From: Melieria omissa
Lineage: Eukaryota > Arthropoda > Insecta > Diptera > Ulidiidae
DNA length: 64,000 bases
Direction: 5' to 3'
Assembly (NCBI GenBank): GCA_963971225.1
Contig: OZ020268.1
Location: 9,033,532 to 9,097,531 of the forward strand
Shown piece by piece: positions 22,028 through 38,252 of the stretch. Position 1 is the stretch's first letter. The number at the start of each line of letters is the position of its first letter. The position numbers and the translations under genes are program-made. The notes beneath the pieces are model-generated. The model did not search any database. It worked only from the letters and a program-made list of their open reading frames with translations, and was not told the DNA's origin.

Positions 22028-25000
22028 ATGGGACGAAAAATTACGGTGGCCATTTCGACACTGAATCAGTGGGCGCTGGACTTTGAGGGCAATTTGGCGC
22101 GCATATTGCAGTCAATTCTGGAGGCAAAGGATATGGGCGCCACCTATCGCACCGGACCGGAACTGGAGGTGTGGTAAGTGCACGCCCGCCCATAGAGCAA
22201 CTAACATTGAATTCTTGTGAATTTCTAATAAAAACTCCTTTTGTTGTTGCACTTTTATAGTGGCTACAGCTGCGAGGATCACTTTCGCGAACCCGATACA
22301 TATCTGCACTCGTGGGAGGTGCTGCTGGAGATCATGATCTCTCCCCTGTGGTAAGTAGTTGCATATGCAGTGAAAAGACGATTGAAAACCTATGCTAAAT
22401 GTGAATTACTTTTTTGCAACATATTAAGTGAAAATATGCTAATCGATGTGGGCATGCCGGTCATGCATCGCAATGTTGCCTACAATTGTCGTGTTGCCTT
22501 TTACAATCGCAAAATTTTGCTCATACGGCCGAAAATGTGCATGTGCGACGATGGCAATTACAGGGAATCACGCTGGTTTACCTCGTGGACTAAGGTATGT
22601 CAAAATTCTACTCAATTCATTTTGAATGGCATTGTTGTTGTTGTTTTAATATAGATGTAAGTGTTGCGAATTGTATGAACTAACTAACTTGTGTTCACTA
22701 GACATGATTTAGTGTTGTATGGAGATTCTTAATAATGGGTTCTCGATACTCTGCAACCTCTCATTTTATGCGGTTTGGTGAAAAAGTGCATAAGCCAAAA
22801 AATTGGGGCTAGGGTGGGGCTAAATGGAGTCGCATCGAGGTCAAAGTTCACAAAAAAATTGGGAAATTCAACAAATTGCTCCACAGCTGGTCAGATGTTG
22901 CTCTGAGAGGGATAAAATATATGAATGACGCCCACTAGTTTTCTCTACTGAACATTTCTTGCAAACATATTTATACCCTATCTCTAACCCTTCATGGGGC
23001 TCCCATACAAAATGGTCGTTTTTACAAAATAGGCGCTCACTGCTCCCAGGTTACCCCCAGACGTGTGAAATGTATGACCAACATCCATTTATTTTCTATT
23101 CCGAATGTTTCTTCCAAACATACCCACCCGCTATCTCCAAGTGTTAAGGGAGCTGCCATACAAAATTAGCCATTTTCTTTGCCATTGGCTCCCCCCTTCT
23201 AAATATAGTAGTAGAAAACATCGTATCTTAGAAACTACTGAACCGATTTAAATGATTTATTCAGCTATCGCCAACATTATTGAGTACAAAAAATACAAAA
23301 TTAATTAAGGTGCAGATATTCACCACCAGAGCGCGTCTCCCATACGATCGGATTTGTGACGTTGTCAACTTTTGAGTTTGTACAAAGCAAAAATCAAAAT
23401 GTATTGTCGAGACCCCGTCGATGTATTCTCGAGGTTGCGGAGCATCGAAATCGAAAAATCGTGCACTAAATCATGTCTAGGGTTCACCCTATTGGCCACT
23501 TGGCCAGCCAGTCAAAAAGTAAAAAAGTAGCGAAAAGGTTAGGTTAGGTAAGATAACCTTTTCGCTACTTTTTGTGGCATATGGAATTAAATAGGTTACA
23601 TATTTTTAGTATTTTTCTTTGCAATAGTAAGGAGTCTTAAAAGTGTTTGGATTAAAAAACTAAATATTTAAGTTTAAAACATTCGAATGAATATATTTTT
23701 CTTGTCTTTTCAAGTAGTACAGAAGGTTACATATTTTATTTTTATTATTTTTCTTTGCAATAGTTACGAATCTTAAAAGTGTTTTGATTAAATAACGGAA
23801 CATTTAAGTTAAAACAGAGGAATGCATATTTTTTTATACAGAAGGTTACATATTTTATTTTTGTATTTTTTAGTGGAATAGTTAGGAGTCCTAAGAGTGT
23901 TTTGATTAAAAAACGGAATATTTAAGCTTAAAACAGTCGTATACATTTTTTTCTTGTCTTTTCAAGTAGTACAGAACAAAAGGAAAACAAAAAAGCAGAG
24001 AAAGTTTGAAATATTGTTTTTAACTTAAATTCAGGCAATATTTAAAATAATTGTGTAAAGTTAATACAAAATATTTAATTTTTACTATACGTCAAATATA
24101 ATAAACAACACTCAAAAATATTTGAAATTAAAAAAAAACAGAATATTTAGTTTAAAACAGATAAATAAACATTTTTTTCAGTGTTTTCAAGTAGTACAAA
24201 GGAAAAGAAGAGGAAGTTTTAATTATTTTTTGAACTTAATTCAAAAAAACCTTTAAAATTATTTTGGATAAAGTATATAAAGAAACATTTGGTTTTCACC
24301 TGTACGTCAGAAATAATAATAACTTATTATTTTGGTAGTAATTATTACCGTTAAGTGGCAACACCGAAAAAGTGGGTACGGCAAAAAACATAAAAATCAT
24401 AGTGGAGCGTTGTTGTTATAGTCACACAGCGGACTAAATCGATGAATTTGAATTTCTTAACATTTTCCAGTAAAAAAAACTGTAGCAAAAAGTTAACTTA
24501 AACTTAGGTTGAATCTGTTTAAAAATAACTTTGGCTGGCTTGAAAAGCTTTTATTCGATTAATTATAAAAAAATATTCTTATCACTCCTTGGAAATTCAT
24601 AAAATACTCTAACATTCCAGCTGATCACTTCTTCAATAATACCTAAATGAAACACCAACTAACATCGCTAAGTACCTAAAAGGGTCTGTGTGTGGCTTTA
24701 CTGGCACCCAGTATAACGTAACCTAACTTATTCTTACCACCTAACATTCTAAAAACATTAACGCTCTCAATTCAATGACTAATTTTTCCTAACTTTAAGT
24801 CAATTTTTTTTTTGCAATTCAGTTAATGAAAATTTTGCTCGTATTTTCATTAGCAGCTGTTATTTTTATAATTACCAGTCAAGTTAATAAAATTTACAAA
24901 ATTCCATTGCTTCTCAGGCTCTACAAACTGAAGACTACTTTCTGCCGCGCATGATTGCCCAGCACACTGGTCAGGTCACAGTGCCGTTCGGTGATGCTGT

Positions 25001-27156
25001 CATAGCCACAAGGGACACCTGCATTGGCTTTGAGATTTGCGAGGAATTGTGGAATGTGCGCAGGTTGTTAACACTTCCCCAACCACGCGTTATCAATTTT
25101 CATATGCATTTTTACGTAATATCATCTTTCTTCTATCTTTATCTTTCTCTCACTCCCAGCAAACACATCGAAATGTCCTTGTCCGGTGTGGAGATCATTG
25201 TCAATGGTTCCGCCTCCTATATGGACTTGCGCAAAGCGTACGTCACCACCGATCTGATACGCAATGCCAGCTACAAGGCCGGTGGTGCCTACTTGTTTAG
25301 CAATTTGCGCGGTTGTGACGGACAGCGCACCTACTTTCACGGCTGCTCAGCTATTGCGCTGAATGGCGAAATTGTGGCGCGCGGTAAACAGTTCGCTCTG
25401 CAGGATGTGGTATGTAGCACTGCATAGATATACGTATTTCCCATGTTTACTATTCTCAATGACAGGAAGTCACAGTGGCCACCATTGATCTGGAGGAGAT
25501 TCGCTCCTACCGCGTGTCGCAGCGTTCACGATGCATATTTGCTGCCTCGATGCCCACCTATCCGCGCATTGTGTGCGATTTTGAAATGTCCACGCACAGC
25601 GACATCTTCAAAATAAGCAGCACGCCCATGCAGTGGATTTACCACTCGGCCGAGGAAGAGATTGCCATGGGCCCCGCCTGTTGGCTGTGGGACTACTTGC
25701 GTCGTTCGGGCCAGGGTGGCTTCTTTTTGCCGCTGAGCGGTGGCGTTGACTCGAGCAGCTCCGCGACAATTGTGCACTCCATGTGTCGGCTGATTGTGAA
25801 CGCTGTGCAAGCTGGCGATGCTCAGGTGCTGCACGACATACGCAAAATTCTGGGCGACACTGACTACACGCCCGACAATCCGGCAGCGCTGTGCAATCGA
25901 CTGCTGGTCACCTGCTTCATGGGCAGCGTGAACTCCAGCAAGGAGACGCGTCGTCGTGCCTCGCAATTGGCCAATCAACTGGGCAGCTATCACATTGAAA
26001 TCAGCATCGACACTGCAGTAAATGCGCTGCTGGGCATTTTCAACACGGTGACGGGTCTGACGCCGCGCTTTCGCACGCAAGGCGGCTGCGCTCGGCAGAA
26101 TCTGGCGCTGCAGAACATACAGTCGCGCATTCGCATGGTGCTGGCCTACATATTTGCACAGCTGATGCTGTGGGTGCGCAATCGGCCGGGCGGTCTGCTG
26201 GTGCTGGGCTCGGCCAACGTGGACGAATCGCTGCGCGGCTACATGACCAAGTATGACTGTTCGTCGGCTGATGTGAATCCGATTGGTGGCATATCGAAGA
26301 CCGATCTGAGGCGCTTTCTCAACTATGCCAAGGAGAAGTAAGTGGAGTGGCGCTTTTCTTATGTTAATCAAACGTAATCAAATTAACTTTATAGATTCAA
26401 CTTGCCGGTGCTGGAGTCAATTATCGAGGCACCACCCACTGCCGAACTGGAGCCGCTGCAAGACGGCCAACTCATGCAGACCGACGAGCAGGACATGGGC
26501 ATGACCTACGCCGAGCTGAGCGAGTTCGGACGGCTGCGTAAGCAGGCCTGCTGTGGACCCTACAGCATGTTCTGCAAATTGGTTGCCACCTGGAAAGCAG
26601 ATCTAAGCCCCAAAGAAGTAATGTATTCAATAAAATTTAAGCATTTTTTTTCACTCATGCTATTTGATTGCTTTACACGCAGGTGGCTGACAAAGTGAAG
26701 CATTTCTTTCGCTGCTATGCAATCAATCGCCACAAAATGACTGTGTTGACACCATCCGTGCACATGGAGTCCTACAGTCCTGATGACAATCGCTTCGATC
26801 ATCGGCCGTTCCTTTATCGCGCCAACTGGAGTTGGCAGTTCAAGGCCATCGATGACGAGGTGGACAAGCTGCAGCCCGTTTACACGCCATCCTCGTCGCA
26901 CATGCGTCCCAGCACCGAGGATCTACTATCGCATGAGTCCTCGCATCGTTCGTCGCATCGCACATCGCGGCTGGACTCGAAGAATTCATCACCGTTGTCG
27001 TGTTCTTCCATGGAGGGCGTTGGCTCGGGTGGCGCTCCCTTGGGCGCTGGTCCCAGCGGCAGCATGGGCACGCTGGGCAAAAAGTCCAGCGGCTATTCAA
27101 AGGTGCATGTCAATGTGCTGGGGAAGATTAAGGATCGCACCGGCATTCCGGTTTAG
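22028..27156 (+). CDS. Nadsyn: glutamine-dependent NAD(+) synthetase, eight coding exons
   Basis: Exons: 22028-22173, 22261-22350, 22429-22594, 24918-25063, 25160-25409, 25466-26337, 26395-26617 and 26683-27156. All introns are GT-AG, phases agree, and 2,367 nt give 788 aa, the family length. The enzyme makes NAD+ from nicotinic acid adenine dinucleotide, ATP and glutamine in the cytosol. The N-terminal nitrilase-type glutaminase (about 1-270) keeps the catalytic triad Glu45, Lys114 and Cys175, at the same numbers as human NADSYN1 as I recall it. The C-terminal synthetase has the ATP P-loop SGGVDSS at 357-363, plus [10 protein letters not shown] and [12 protein letters not shown]. The start at 22028 (GACATGG) gives the conserved [15 protein letters not shown]. 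The last 80-90 residues are Ser/Gly-rich and look insect-specific. Intron 3 (2.3 kb) carries repeats. The gene is convergent with ovo. Confidence 0.93.
22698..23480. repeat. dispersed inverted-repeat element in Nadsyn intron 3 (copy 1)
   Basis: The end motif CTAGACATGATTTAGTG occurs at 22698-22714 and, inverted, at 23464-23480. The interior aligns over about 0.7 kb with the reverse complement of 58690-59392, including GCTCCCATACAAAATGG and CTCCACAGCTGGTCAGA. No reading frame is conserved. Short inverted ends and two copies suggest a MITE, but no target duplication was resolved. It lies wholly within the intron and so should be spliced out. Confidence 0.6.
23522..23573. repeat. perfect 20-bp stem-loop with TTAGG in the loop
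   Basis: The left arm 23522-23541 and right arm 23554-23573 are exact reverse complements (AAAAAGTAGCGAAAAGGTTA and its complement), with a 12-bp loop. The arm/loop junction reads GGTTAGGTTAGG. It lies in Nadsyn intron 3, between the dispersed element and the local repeats. Confidence 0.8.
23590..24200. repeat. degenerate tandem repeats in Nadsyn intron 3
   Basis: Three or four units of about 120-130 bp (the fourth is more diverged) share GGTTACATATTTT, GCAATAGT(T)A, GTCTTAAAAGTGTTTTGATTAAA and TTTTCAAGTAGTACA. Unit starts are near 23,595, 23,724 and 23,845, with a partial unit around 24,130-24,200. The intron runs on to 24,917 without other recognised structure. Confidence 0.6.
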
Positions 27157-27987
27157 AATTGTTTAATTGTTACCAAAAACAACAACAAGAATTGAGTGGA
27201 AAAGAGAAAGAAAGTATAGGAACGAAAGGGAAAGACAGAGTGAGGACATGTGAGAGCAGTGTGACTTATATTGGCCGCGTAGTTTAGTGTAGTATGAAGT
27301 CAATTAATTTCCTTACAAATGACACATTGTTTCACAAATTTAAGGTAAACAATTTTGAAACGAAAGCACAAAATTTCATTCAAGCCATACAGAGCAGCAT
27401 TGTTACTGTTTATTGCAATGTTTATTGTGTTTTGTATCCTTAATTAGAATCATGTCATTTTTAAACATAGAAACATTGGACATTTTGCCATATACGAAAA
27501 TCGTATTCCTTAATGAGCCCTTTGAACTTTAGTGTTCGCTATGTCTCCTAATCATTTCCTTAACTTCAAACCAGTTTAGTTTTATTCAAACATTTGTTTG
27601 TTCAACATTATTGACACGCTTTATGTGAACTTTACTTGCCTTTAGGTAATTGACAGTTTCCTAATAACATTGCAACATCCATTATTGTATCGTGTATTAT
27701 TCTTAGTAGAAAAGTTTTTAAATGTTTTATTTGCACGGCGCTGTCCAACAATTCTCCCTCAGTATGGCTAAAGTTCCAGTAGAAAATAATTTAAAATTGC
27801 ATTCGCTTGGAATTGGCAAAGTACAATCAACAATCAACGTTTCGCTTATTGACTTCTCTTGCATCACAGCATCCAGTTCAGTTTGTAGGCATCGCGTACT
27901 TTCATCTCCTTGTCGCATTGTTTCATAGGTTTTCAGGAATTGACCGAGGAATTTTGACGCCTAACTGTCTGAACTAATAACTTAATG

Positions 27988-27993
27988 AATAAA
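27988..27993 (+). terminator. candidate polyadenylation signal of Nadsyn
   Basis: This is the first AATAAA downstream of the stop codon at 27154-27156 and would give a 3' untranslated region of about 850 nt. A second candidate AATAAA is near 28,126. The stretch between has no coding frame of note. Confidence 0.4.
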
Positions 27994-28383
27994 CAAACGA
28001 AAGAACGTTACCTAAGCCTTTTTTCAAGAACTGTTAGCGTATATTGTAAACATTACAAGTAAAAACAAATTTGAAAACGCCTTCTTTGTAACTGAAAACA
28101 TTAGCCAGTAGTAAAGTTGAGTACCAATAAAGTTAACTAAATAAAATATAAATTGGAAGTAATTTTTCTTTAGTTGATAGTTCTTGAGGCTGGAGAATTG
28201 TATTGACCCGGGGCTGCGCAAAACTGTGGTCGACATTGATCTTCAATTGCGTCTCCTTGTTCACTATGCTCAGTGGCATGGGATCTCAACAAGGCCAATT
28301 AGTCGATTGAAGTTCGGCCAGTTCGCAGGTAAGTCACTATCTGACTGTCGCCATTCCTTTGGAATCTAACTTTGAACAGGCTG

Positions 28384-29405
28384 CTTGTCAAGTTAGCGGC
28401 TGTTGGCTGCAGGGTCGTCGCCTATGGCAATGGCCATAGCTAGTAAATTTCCAGTGTACTCTCCGAGCGGATGAATCACTTCTTGGATATCCTCTCCTCG
28501 TGGAGCAGCTCTTGCGGCTTTACGGGCAACCCGGAAAAGACCATCTTGTTCTCTTCACAAGGAAGTACAAAGTTCTGCCTAGAGGCCAGTATCTCTGCTC
28601 GTCTCCCTGTGTACTGTAGTGTCTTCCAAGCGGAGACCATGGCAATACTACGGGCAGTGGACCGGTTGCAAACGCAGCCCCCCATTCCTTCGGCTATCTG
28701 TATCTTCTCTGATAGCCAGGCAGCAATTAAATCCTTGATAGGTATATATATCTCCTCCAAGCTCGTTGCAAAGTGCCGGGCCGCTCTGAATGACATATCG
28801 GAGCATGCCAGGGTTCACCTGAGTTGGGTCCCGGGGCATAGTGGCATCACTGGCAACTGCGTGCCAGACGAGTTGGCCAGTTAAGGTACTCTGCTTCCAC
28901 CTCTTACTACGCAGTGTAGCATCCCCCTTGCGAGCGTCAAATTGATGGTCAGGCAGGCATATCTCCGCCTGGCTAATCGACTCTGGGCGGAGGATCTCCA
29001 GAGAAACCTGGTCTTCGCTTAACCAAGGCAGAACACGTAAATTACTTCGTTTAAAGCGGAATTTAGTTTAGTCCACAGTTTCTGTGCTAACGGGACACTG
29101 GATGAACGGCGCACACGCCAGGAGACTCGGCCTCCCCTTCAACGACCATTGTCGCAGCTACAACGATGCGAGCAAAGAGGAGAGCGTCGAGCATCTGATT
29201 TACCACTGCCCAGCACAAGCGAGGAGACAACTCCGGGTGCTGGAAGCCCCGTTCTTAAGCAACTTGACCGACCTAACAGGACCCAGCATCGGCCGCATCG
29301 CCCGATTCATTGCGGCTCCTGCCTGAAGGGCAGAGTACCACAACGGGCCGCAATATGGCCTACGTGAGCTCTTAAGCTGCCACCCTAACCTAACCTAACC
29401 TAACC
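28384..29405 (+). pseudogene. LINE relic: RT end, RNase H, C-terminal zinc knuckle region, CCTAA tail
   Basis: It starts with LLVKLAAVGCRVVAYGN, where an active reverse transcriptase would carry the YADD box; here the box is lost. After a stop and an apparent internal deletion comes an RNase H segment: FQAETMAILRAV (catalytic E), IFSDSQAAI (catalytic D) and LSWVPGHSGITGN. Near 29,084 the end region reads LTGHWMNGAHARRLGLP followed by CRSYNDASKEESVEHLIYHCPA, a C..H-C zinc-binding motif typical of these elements. A (CCTAA)4-type tail ends the copy at 29,386-29,405. It looks jockey/LOA-like and is clearly dead. No target duplication was resolved. Confidence 0.8.
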
Positions 29406-32400
29406 TAAGTCCTGCCAGGATGCGTTGATCGCTAGCAGTCCTGGGCTATCTGTTGTCCCATAGGAAAAACGCCATGGTATACAAAAGTTATTACTGGGTT
29501 ATGTTAAGCGTGCTTTGTGCATCCGTTACTGCTAGATTAATTTATTTATTAATTTAAATATACACATTACCTTCCCTCAAATTCCCGTTCTTTTTTTTTT
29601 GTTTTTTGTTTTTAAAGTCAATTTAAATTACGAAATATTTATGTTGCGGCCCCATGCCACAGCAGTAGGTGTCCTACAGGGACACATGTTCATCGTTTTC
29701 ACTTTCACACATTTTCTTCGCTCTAAACTTTGTAGTAAATAACACACCATAATCACACCACTGTACAGTTACTAGCAACAACCACAATGCATCATCATCG
29801 TTCTTGCCTTTGTCTTCGAAATGGTACCAATGTAGTGCTATGCAAAGCCTACAACTCACCACCACCACCACCACCCTCTCTTCGGTTCATTGTACTCATT
29901 GGAAGCTGCAGCTAAACACAACAACACCATCCCACTTCGGTTCGTCATTGCGCTCAATGCATGAAGCTGACTCTTGACAGTCGAGACAGTCCACTTTCAT
30001 CGTTGCACCCAAACACTCATCGTCATCGTTCTTCGCCACCACAAAATACCGTTCACTTCTTTTGTATTTGTAATAAGTAATAATTAGTTAGCAATAAAGT
30101 TAAAAGTTAAATCGAAATATTATTGCTCAGTGTTAACTCTCATTTTGACATTTTGCTCTTGAAAAAAGCTTCAAGCGCCACCAATTTATATTATTTTTTT
30201 GTTTCTTAATTTAATTTTAATTAAAATTTCCTCAAATTCTTTTTCTTTGTTTTCGTTTTGTTTTTGAAATGAATTAATTTGTATGAAAAAAATTTAAATT
30301 AATTTCTTTTGATTCTTAATTTAATTTTAATAAAAAATACATTTTAATTTAGTAATTTGTAAATTACTTTTATTTAATTATTTATTTATTTAAATTTATT
30401 TAAGGTGTTGATGTGTTGTTGGAAAACATGGAGGTTGGTGTCTTTGATAAGTTTGTTTGGAGTAATGTATGCGCTGCGATAAATTTACGTTAGTCCGAAG
30501 CAGCACTATTAGTGGTGTTGTTGTTGTGATAGAACGGCTACTGAAGTTGCTCATTACAACTGATTGGAGTAAGAAGGAGGGAGTTTCTAAGGGATCGGAA
30601 GCAATTCGTCGCCGCAGAAAACGAATATCGTATGTTCCATTAAATTTAACAGCACATACGACAATCGTTTTCTCAGGCGACGGATTGCAAAGAATTAAAC
30701 ATTGAAAACGTAGAAATTTGATAGACCAAGCTTGGTAGAAATCGTACCGGGCTCCCTCTGGAATGGACGCCCAGTGCACTTTACCGATGAACTTCATTCG
30801 GTTTCAAAAAATCTTATAAATTTATCTTTCACCAATTTAAAATGTTCCCCTCTCAACTGCACACTTACCAACATATAACTAAATCGTTTTTAACGCCACT
30901 TTGAATAAATGCAAACGCCACTTGTAAATGTTTGCAATAAATGTCATTTATTTGTATTTGATGATAAATTTCACACGTCTTATAGTAACCATCTCTCAAT
31001 TACTACAAATGGTTTTATCTTTTGCTAACATATTTCATTCTTCTCAGCGTTATAGGTTTTTATGTATTTTCGCTACCAACTTTTCATATCAAAGTGCACT
31101 AAGCGCTTTGTTTAGTATCAAAACAAAAAAAAACAGCATTACAGCATAAATTAAGACTAAAACATGAGCAGACACAAAGAACGCTGGGACACGAAGCATG
31201 CAAGAGGCAGCAGACCAAATGAAAAGTGGAGTAAAGCACGAAACTTGAAAAAAGCAATGTTGAAATTTCGTTCTTTAGTGCAACTGGGACGAAATGAAAT
31301 GGAGGAGACTGTGGTGGCCACTGCGTGCCTCGCTGTGCGTGCCGCTAAAACTAATGCCTTGGCTTATTCCTATTTTTATGTTAATTATGTGTAGTGTTGC
31401 TTGTGTGTTTATATTTAAAACCATCACCATTGATTGCACAATAAACCCGATATTTTCACAATGTGTCTATGAGACAACAGCACGAACGACGCTAACGTTG
31501 TTCGCTCTTATGTTTAGTTGGTGGAAAAGTTTCAGTGTTGAGTTCTGGAGCGGTTTGAAGTGTGTGTGTGTGTGGGGATTTTAATGAAAAGGCGCGCTTT
31601 GCTGTTCATAAACAATAACAAAATGCTTCGAATGCTCTACTACAGTGCTAACGGATAAAGCCTTTAGTTGTTCTTCTGTGTGTGTGTGTGTGTGGGAGTA
31701 GGTGAAGCTTAAGCCTAAGTGTTGCTGTTGTTGTTATCGTTCTAACAAAAATCGTCTAAGAATTAAACTACAAACGAAAATCAAAAATCAACACAAGAGA
31801 TTCAAATCAGTACAAATTGGTGGTTTGTTGGTTCACTCCCGCCGCGCGTCGCCTACAATACTAAGCGAGATGAATTAAGCTTATGCGAGTCTTACGATCG
31901 CTACTCCAGTTAAAGCTACAACTTAGAATAAATATGTCTTTCGATTGGGCTTCGTTTATGAACAGCAAACCGATAGTCTTGCGCTTCGTTACTTCATTCG
32001 CTTGTTGTTGCGTTTTTGTTGGCTTACAGCTAGTGGGGGGGGACGTGGGTAGGGAAATCAGCTTAAGTAAAACTACACAAATTTTAGTGTATGAAATATT
32101 CACTTTTAGTATAATATTTACGCCTCTTTACAGTGTGTGTGTGCTTTTGCTTACTTCAATACAATGTCAACTTACAAATTACGAAGTGTTCACGTTGTGG
32201 CAGTGCTGCCAGCGCTTAGACAAAGTCTTGGAATGTTTTGTATGGATTTAAATAAAATTTACATGATTCCAGTTAAGGTTTGATGACAAATATTGCTCAT
32301 AAAGAAATAACTTCACGTTTCAGTGCAGACTTTTCTGCGCGCTTGCGTAACAAAATGCCATAACGTAAAAACATATATATTTCCTGGTTTTGGGCCGGGG

Positions 32401-32690
32401 AGCAAGCGAACGGCTGCAGGTTGCTCATTCGCCCGCGCCCCGTTTCCTAAAGCACAATTAAGTATAAGTAAGTAGTTTTGTACAGCTAAAAGTGCAGCAA
32501 TGATGCCTTCAGTTATTTACATAAAACCAATTGGATAACGTATGTTATAATGCATAAGAAAATTCAGATCGATCTTTAGTGCAATGTGAAATAAACGCAA
32601 CGTGTTACAACTTATGACTTCAGATAGATTATATGCATGTTTGTGTGTATGTGTACTTATCGATAATTTTAAAAATAGATATTTATAAAT
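29406..32690. other. convergent intergenic region between Nadsyn and ovo
   Basis: Very AT-rich at 29,540-30,410. It contains an imperfect hairpin at 30,601-30,688 (listed separately) and (GT)n tracts near 31,560 and 31,676-31,694. Frames at 31,164-31,584 and 31,883-32,251 have no recognised domain. Part may be extended ovo 3' untranslated region, since ovo is read towards this stretch. Confidence 0.45.
30601..30688. repeat. 88-bp imperfect hairpin (35-bp arms, 18-bp loop)
   Basis: Arms 30601-30635 and 30654-30688 pair with about five mismatches in 35. Size, loop length and scattered mismatches resemble a microRNA precursor, but a short transposon-derived palindrome is equally possible. Sequence flanking the arms does not continue the symmetry. 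Confidence 0.5.
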
Positions 32691-32707
32691 AAAAATGCAA
32701 ATTCAAC

Positions 32708-32713
32708 TTTATT
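32708..32713 (-). terminator. candidate polyadenylation signal of ovo
   Basis: TTTATT on the plus strand is AATAAA on the minus strand. It is the first such site downstream of the ovo stop codon (33120-33122) and implies a 3' untranslated region of about 420 nt. Later sites could be used instead. Confidence 0.35.
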
Positions 32714-33119
32714 TCTTAACTACAAACGTTATTACTCGTACTTCTACTTCGCTCAACACTTTTGCTACTTTGCCACTCGGCATTTCCATTATAGTTGGAT
32801 TTCCAAGTATTTGCGCAGCAAAATGAAATCATATTTCCTCGACATTACACAAAAAAGTATTGTAAATAAAAAAAAGGGACACTAAGTGAACCGAGATGGA
32901 CTTTCAACGTTATGCGTTATTGGTTAGCGTTTAAGTAAAAATAATCTCCTTCTGTGGGCAGTTTTCAGAAAACTCGAATGTCAATTTAACTAACTAAAAG
33001 TGCGTAGATACGCACATCTGTGTGTACTGCACGTGTACGGCTTTGCAGCGGGACCAGTTCAGTTTGGGTGGTTTATGTTTCGGGCACCAGAAGCGCACAG
33101 CTAAATGCTTCCAGTCCCG

Positions 33120-37512
<4,393 letters not shown>

Positions 37513-37637
37513 CTGCAAGTGAACAGAAAAGAAAAACCAATTAGAAATTTGTCCAATTGTAAACAAGCATATAAAATATCGAATCTACAAAGTTTCAAAC
37601 ATTGACCAATGTTAAACTGTACACTAATTCTCAGAAT

Positions 37638-38252
37638 TAACAGTAATTTCCAATTAGGACTTAAATTCCAAGAATTCAACCGAAATGAATCTTGGGCGAC
37701 TCGGCGCTTTGGAGCACTAAACTTCCGTTATTTATGCAGAATGCACTTTTCGCGAGGTTCACACACGGTTATTAACGGTATGCAAGCAATTTTCAACTCA
37801 AAATCGACTTTTTTCTGCAATTTTACTTGAAACCGTCGACCAAGAGGAATTCCAAATAACTGTTCTTCTGCAAAGATCTGCGCAAATTGTTGCCCATCTA
37901 ACTGTTAAACGTTCAAATAAAATCACCTCTTCGCAATGGGGAGATAGAGAAGGAAGATGTGCGCAGATCAATGCAGCCTTGCCAGAGCAAAATTATTTGT
38001 ATGGCGGAAAAATTGTACAAAAACGGTTATAAATGCGCATTAGGAACATTTATCCAATTAATGTTTGAAACAAGATTCATGAAATGAAATTACGATTGGA
38101 AGATCCTTGCTTTCAGTGCTGCGGAGACTTATAAATATAGTAAATTTCTTCGAAGTTTTGTTGTTGATGTAAATACTGCACAAGAACTGTAAAATTCGTA
38201 ACTCTTAATTTTTTTTTATAAAAGGGCACACAATCGTCACAATGCACCGTTA
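37638..38252. promoter_or_regulatory. cluster of OVO core binding sites upstream of the large ovo exon
   Basis: Matches to TAACNGT or its complement ACNGTTA are at 37638-37644, 37765-37771, 37773-37779, 37899-37905 with overlapping 37901-37907, 38023-38029 and 38246-38252. About 0.3 would be expected by chance in 615 bp at even base composition. In Drosophila the germline ovo promoters lie just upstream of this exon and are bound by OVO itself, so this is probably an autoregulatory promoter region. Start sites were not identified. Confidence 0.55.

Noticed and set aside
25526..26371. 281-codon minus-strand frame over Nadsyn exon 6
   Set aside because: It is the reverse shadow of a GC-rich coding exon; the plus frame carries the SGGVDSS and ANVDES motifs.
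29386..29405. CCTAA repeats read as insect telomere (TTAGG)n sequence
   Set aside because: They terminate a LINE relic, and other copies sit in target duplications. Flies lack TTAGG telomeres.
37513..37540. Extension of the large ovo exon upstream to 37,540
   Set aside because: It has no ATG, and a strong acceptor (TTTTCTTTTCTGTTCACTTGCAG) ends exactly at 37,513.
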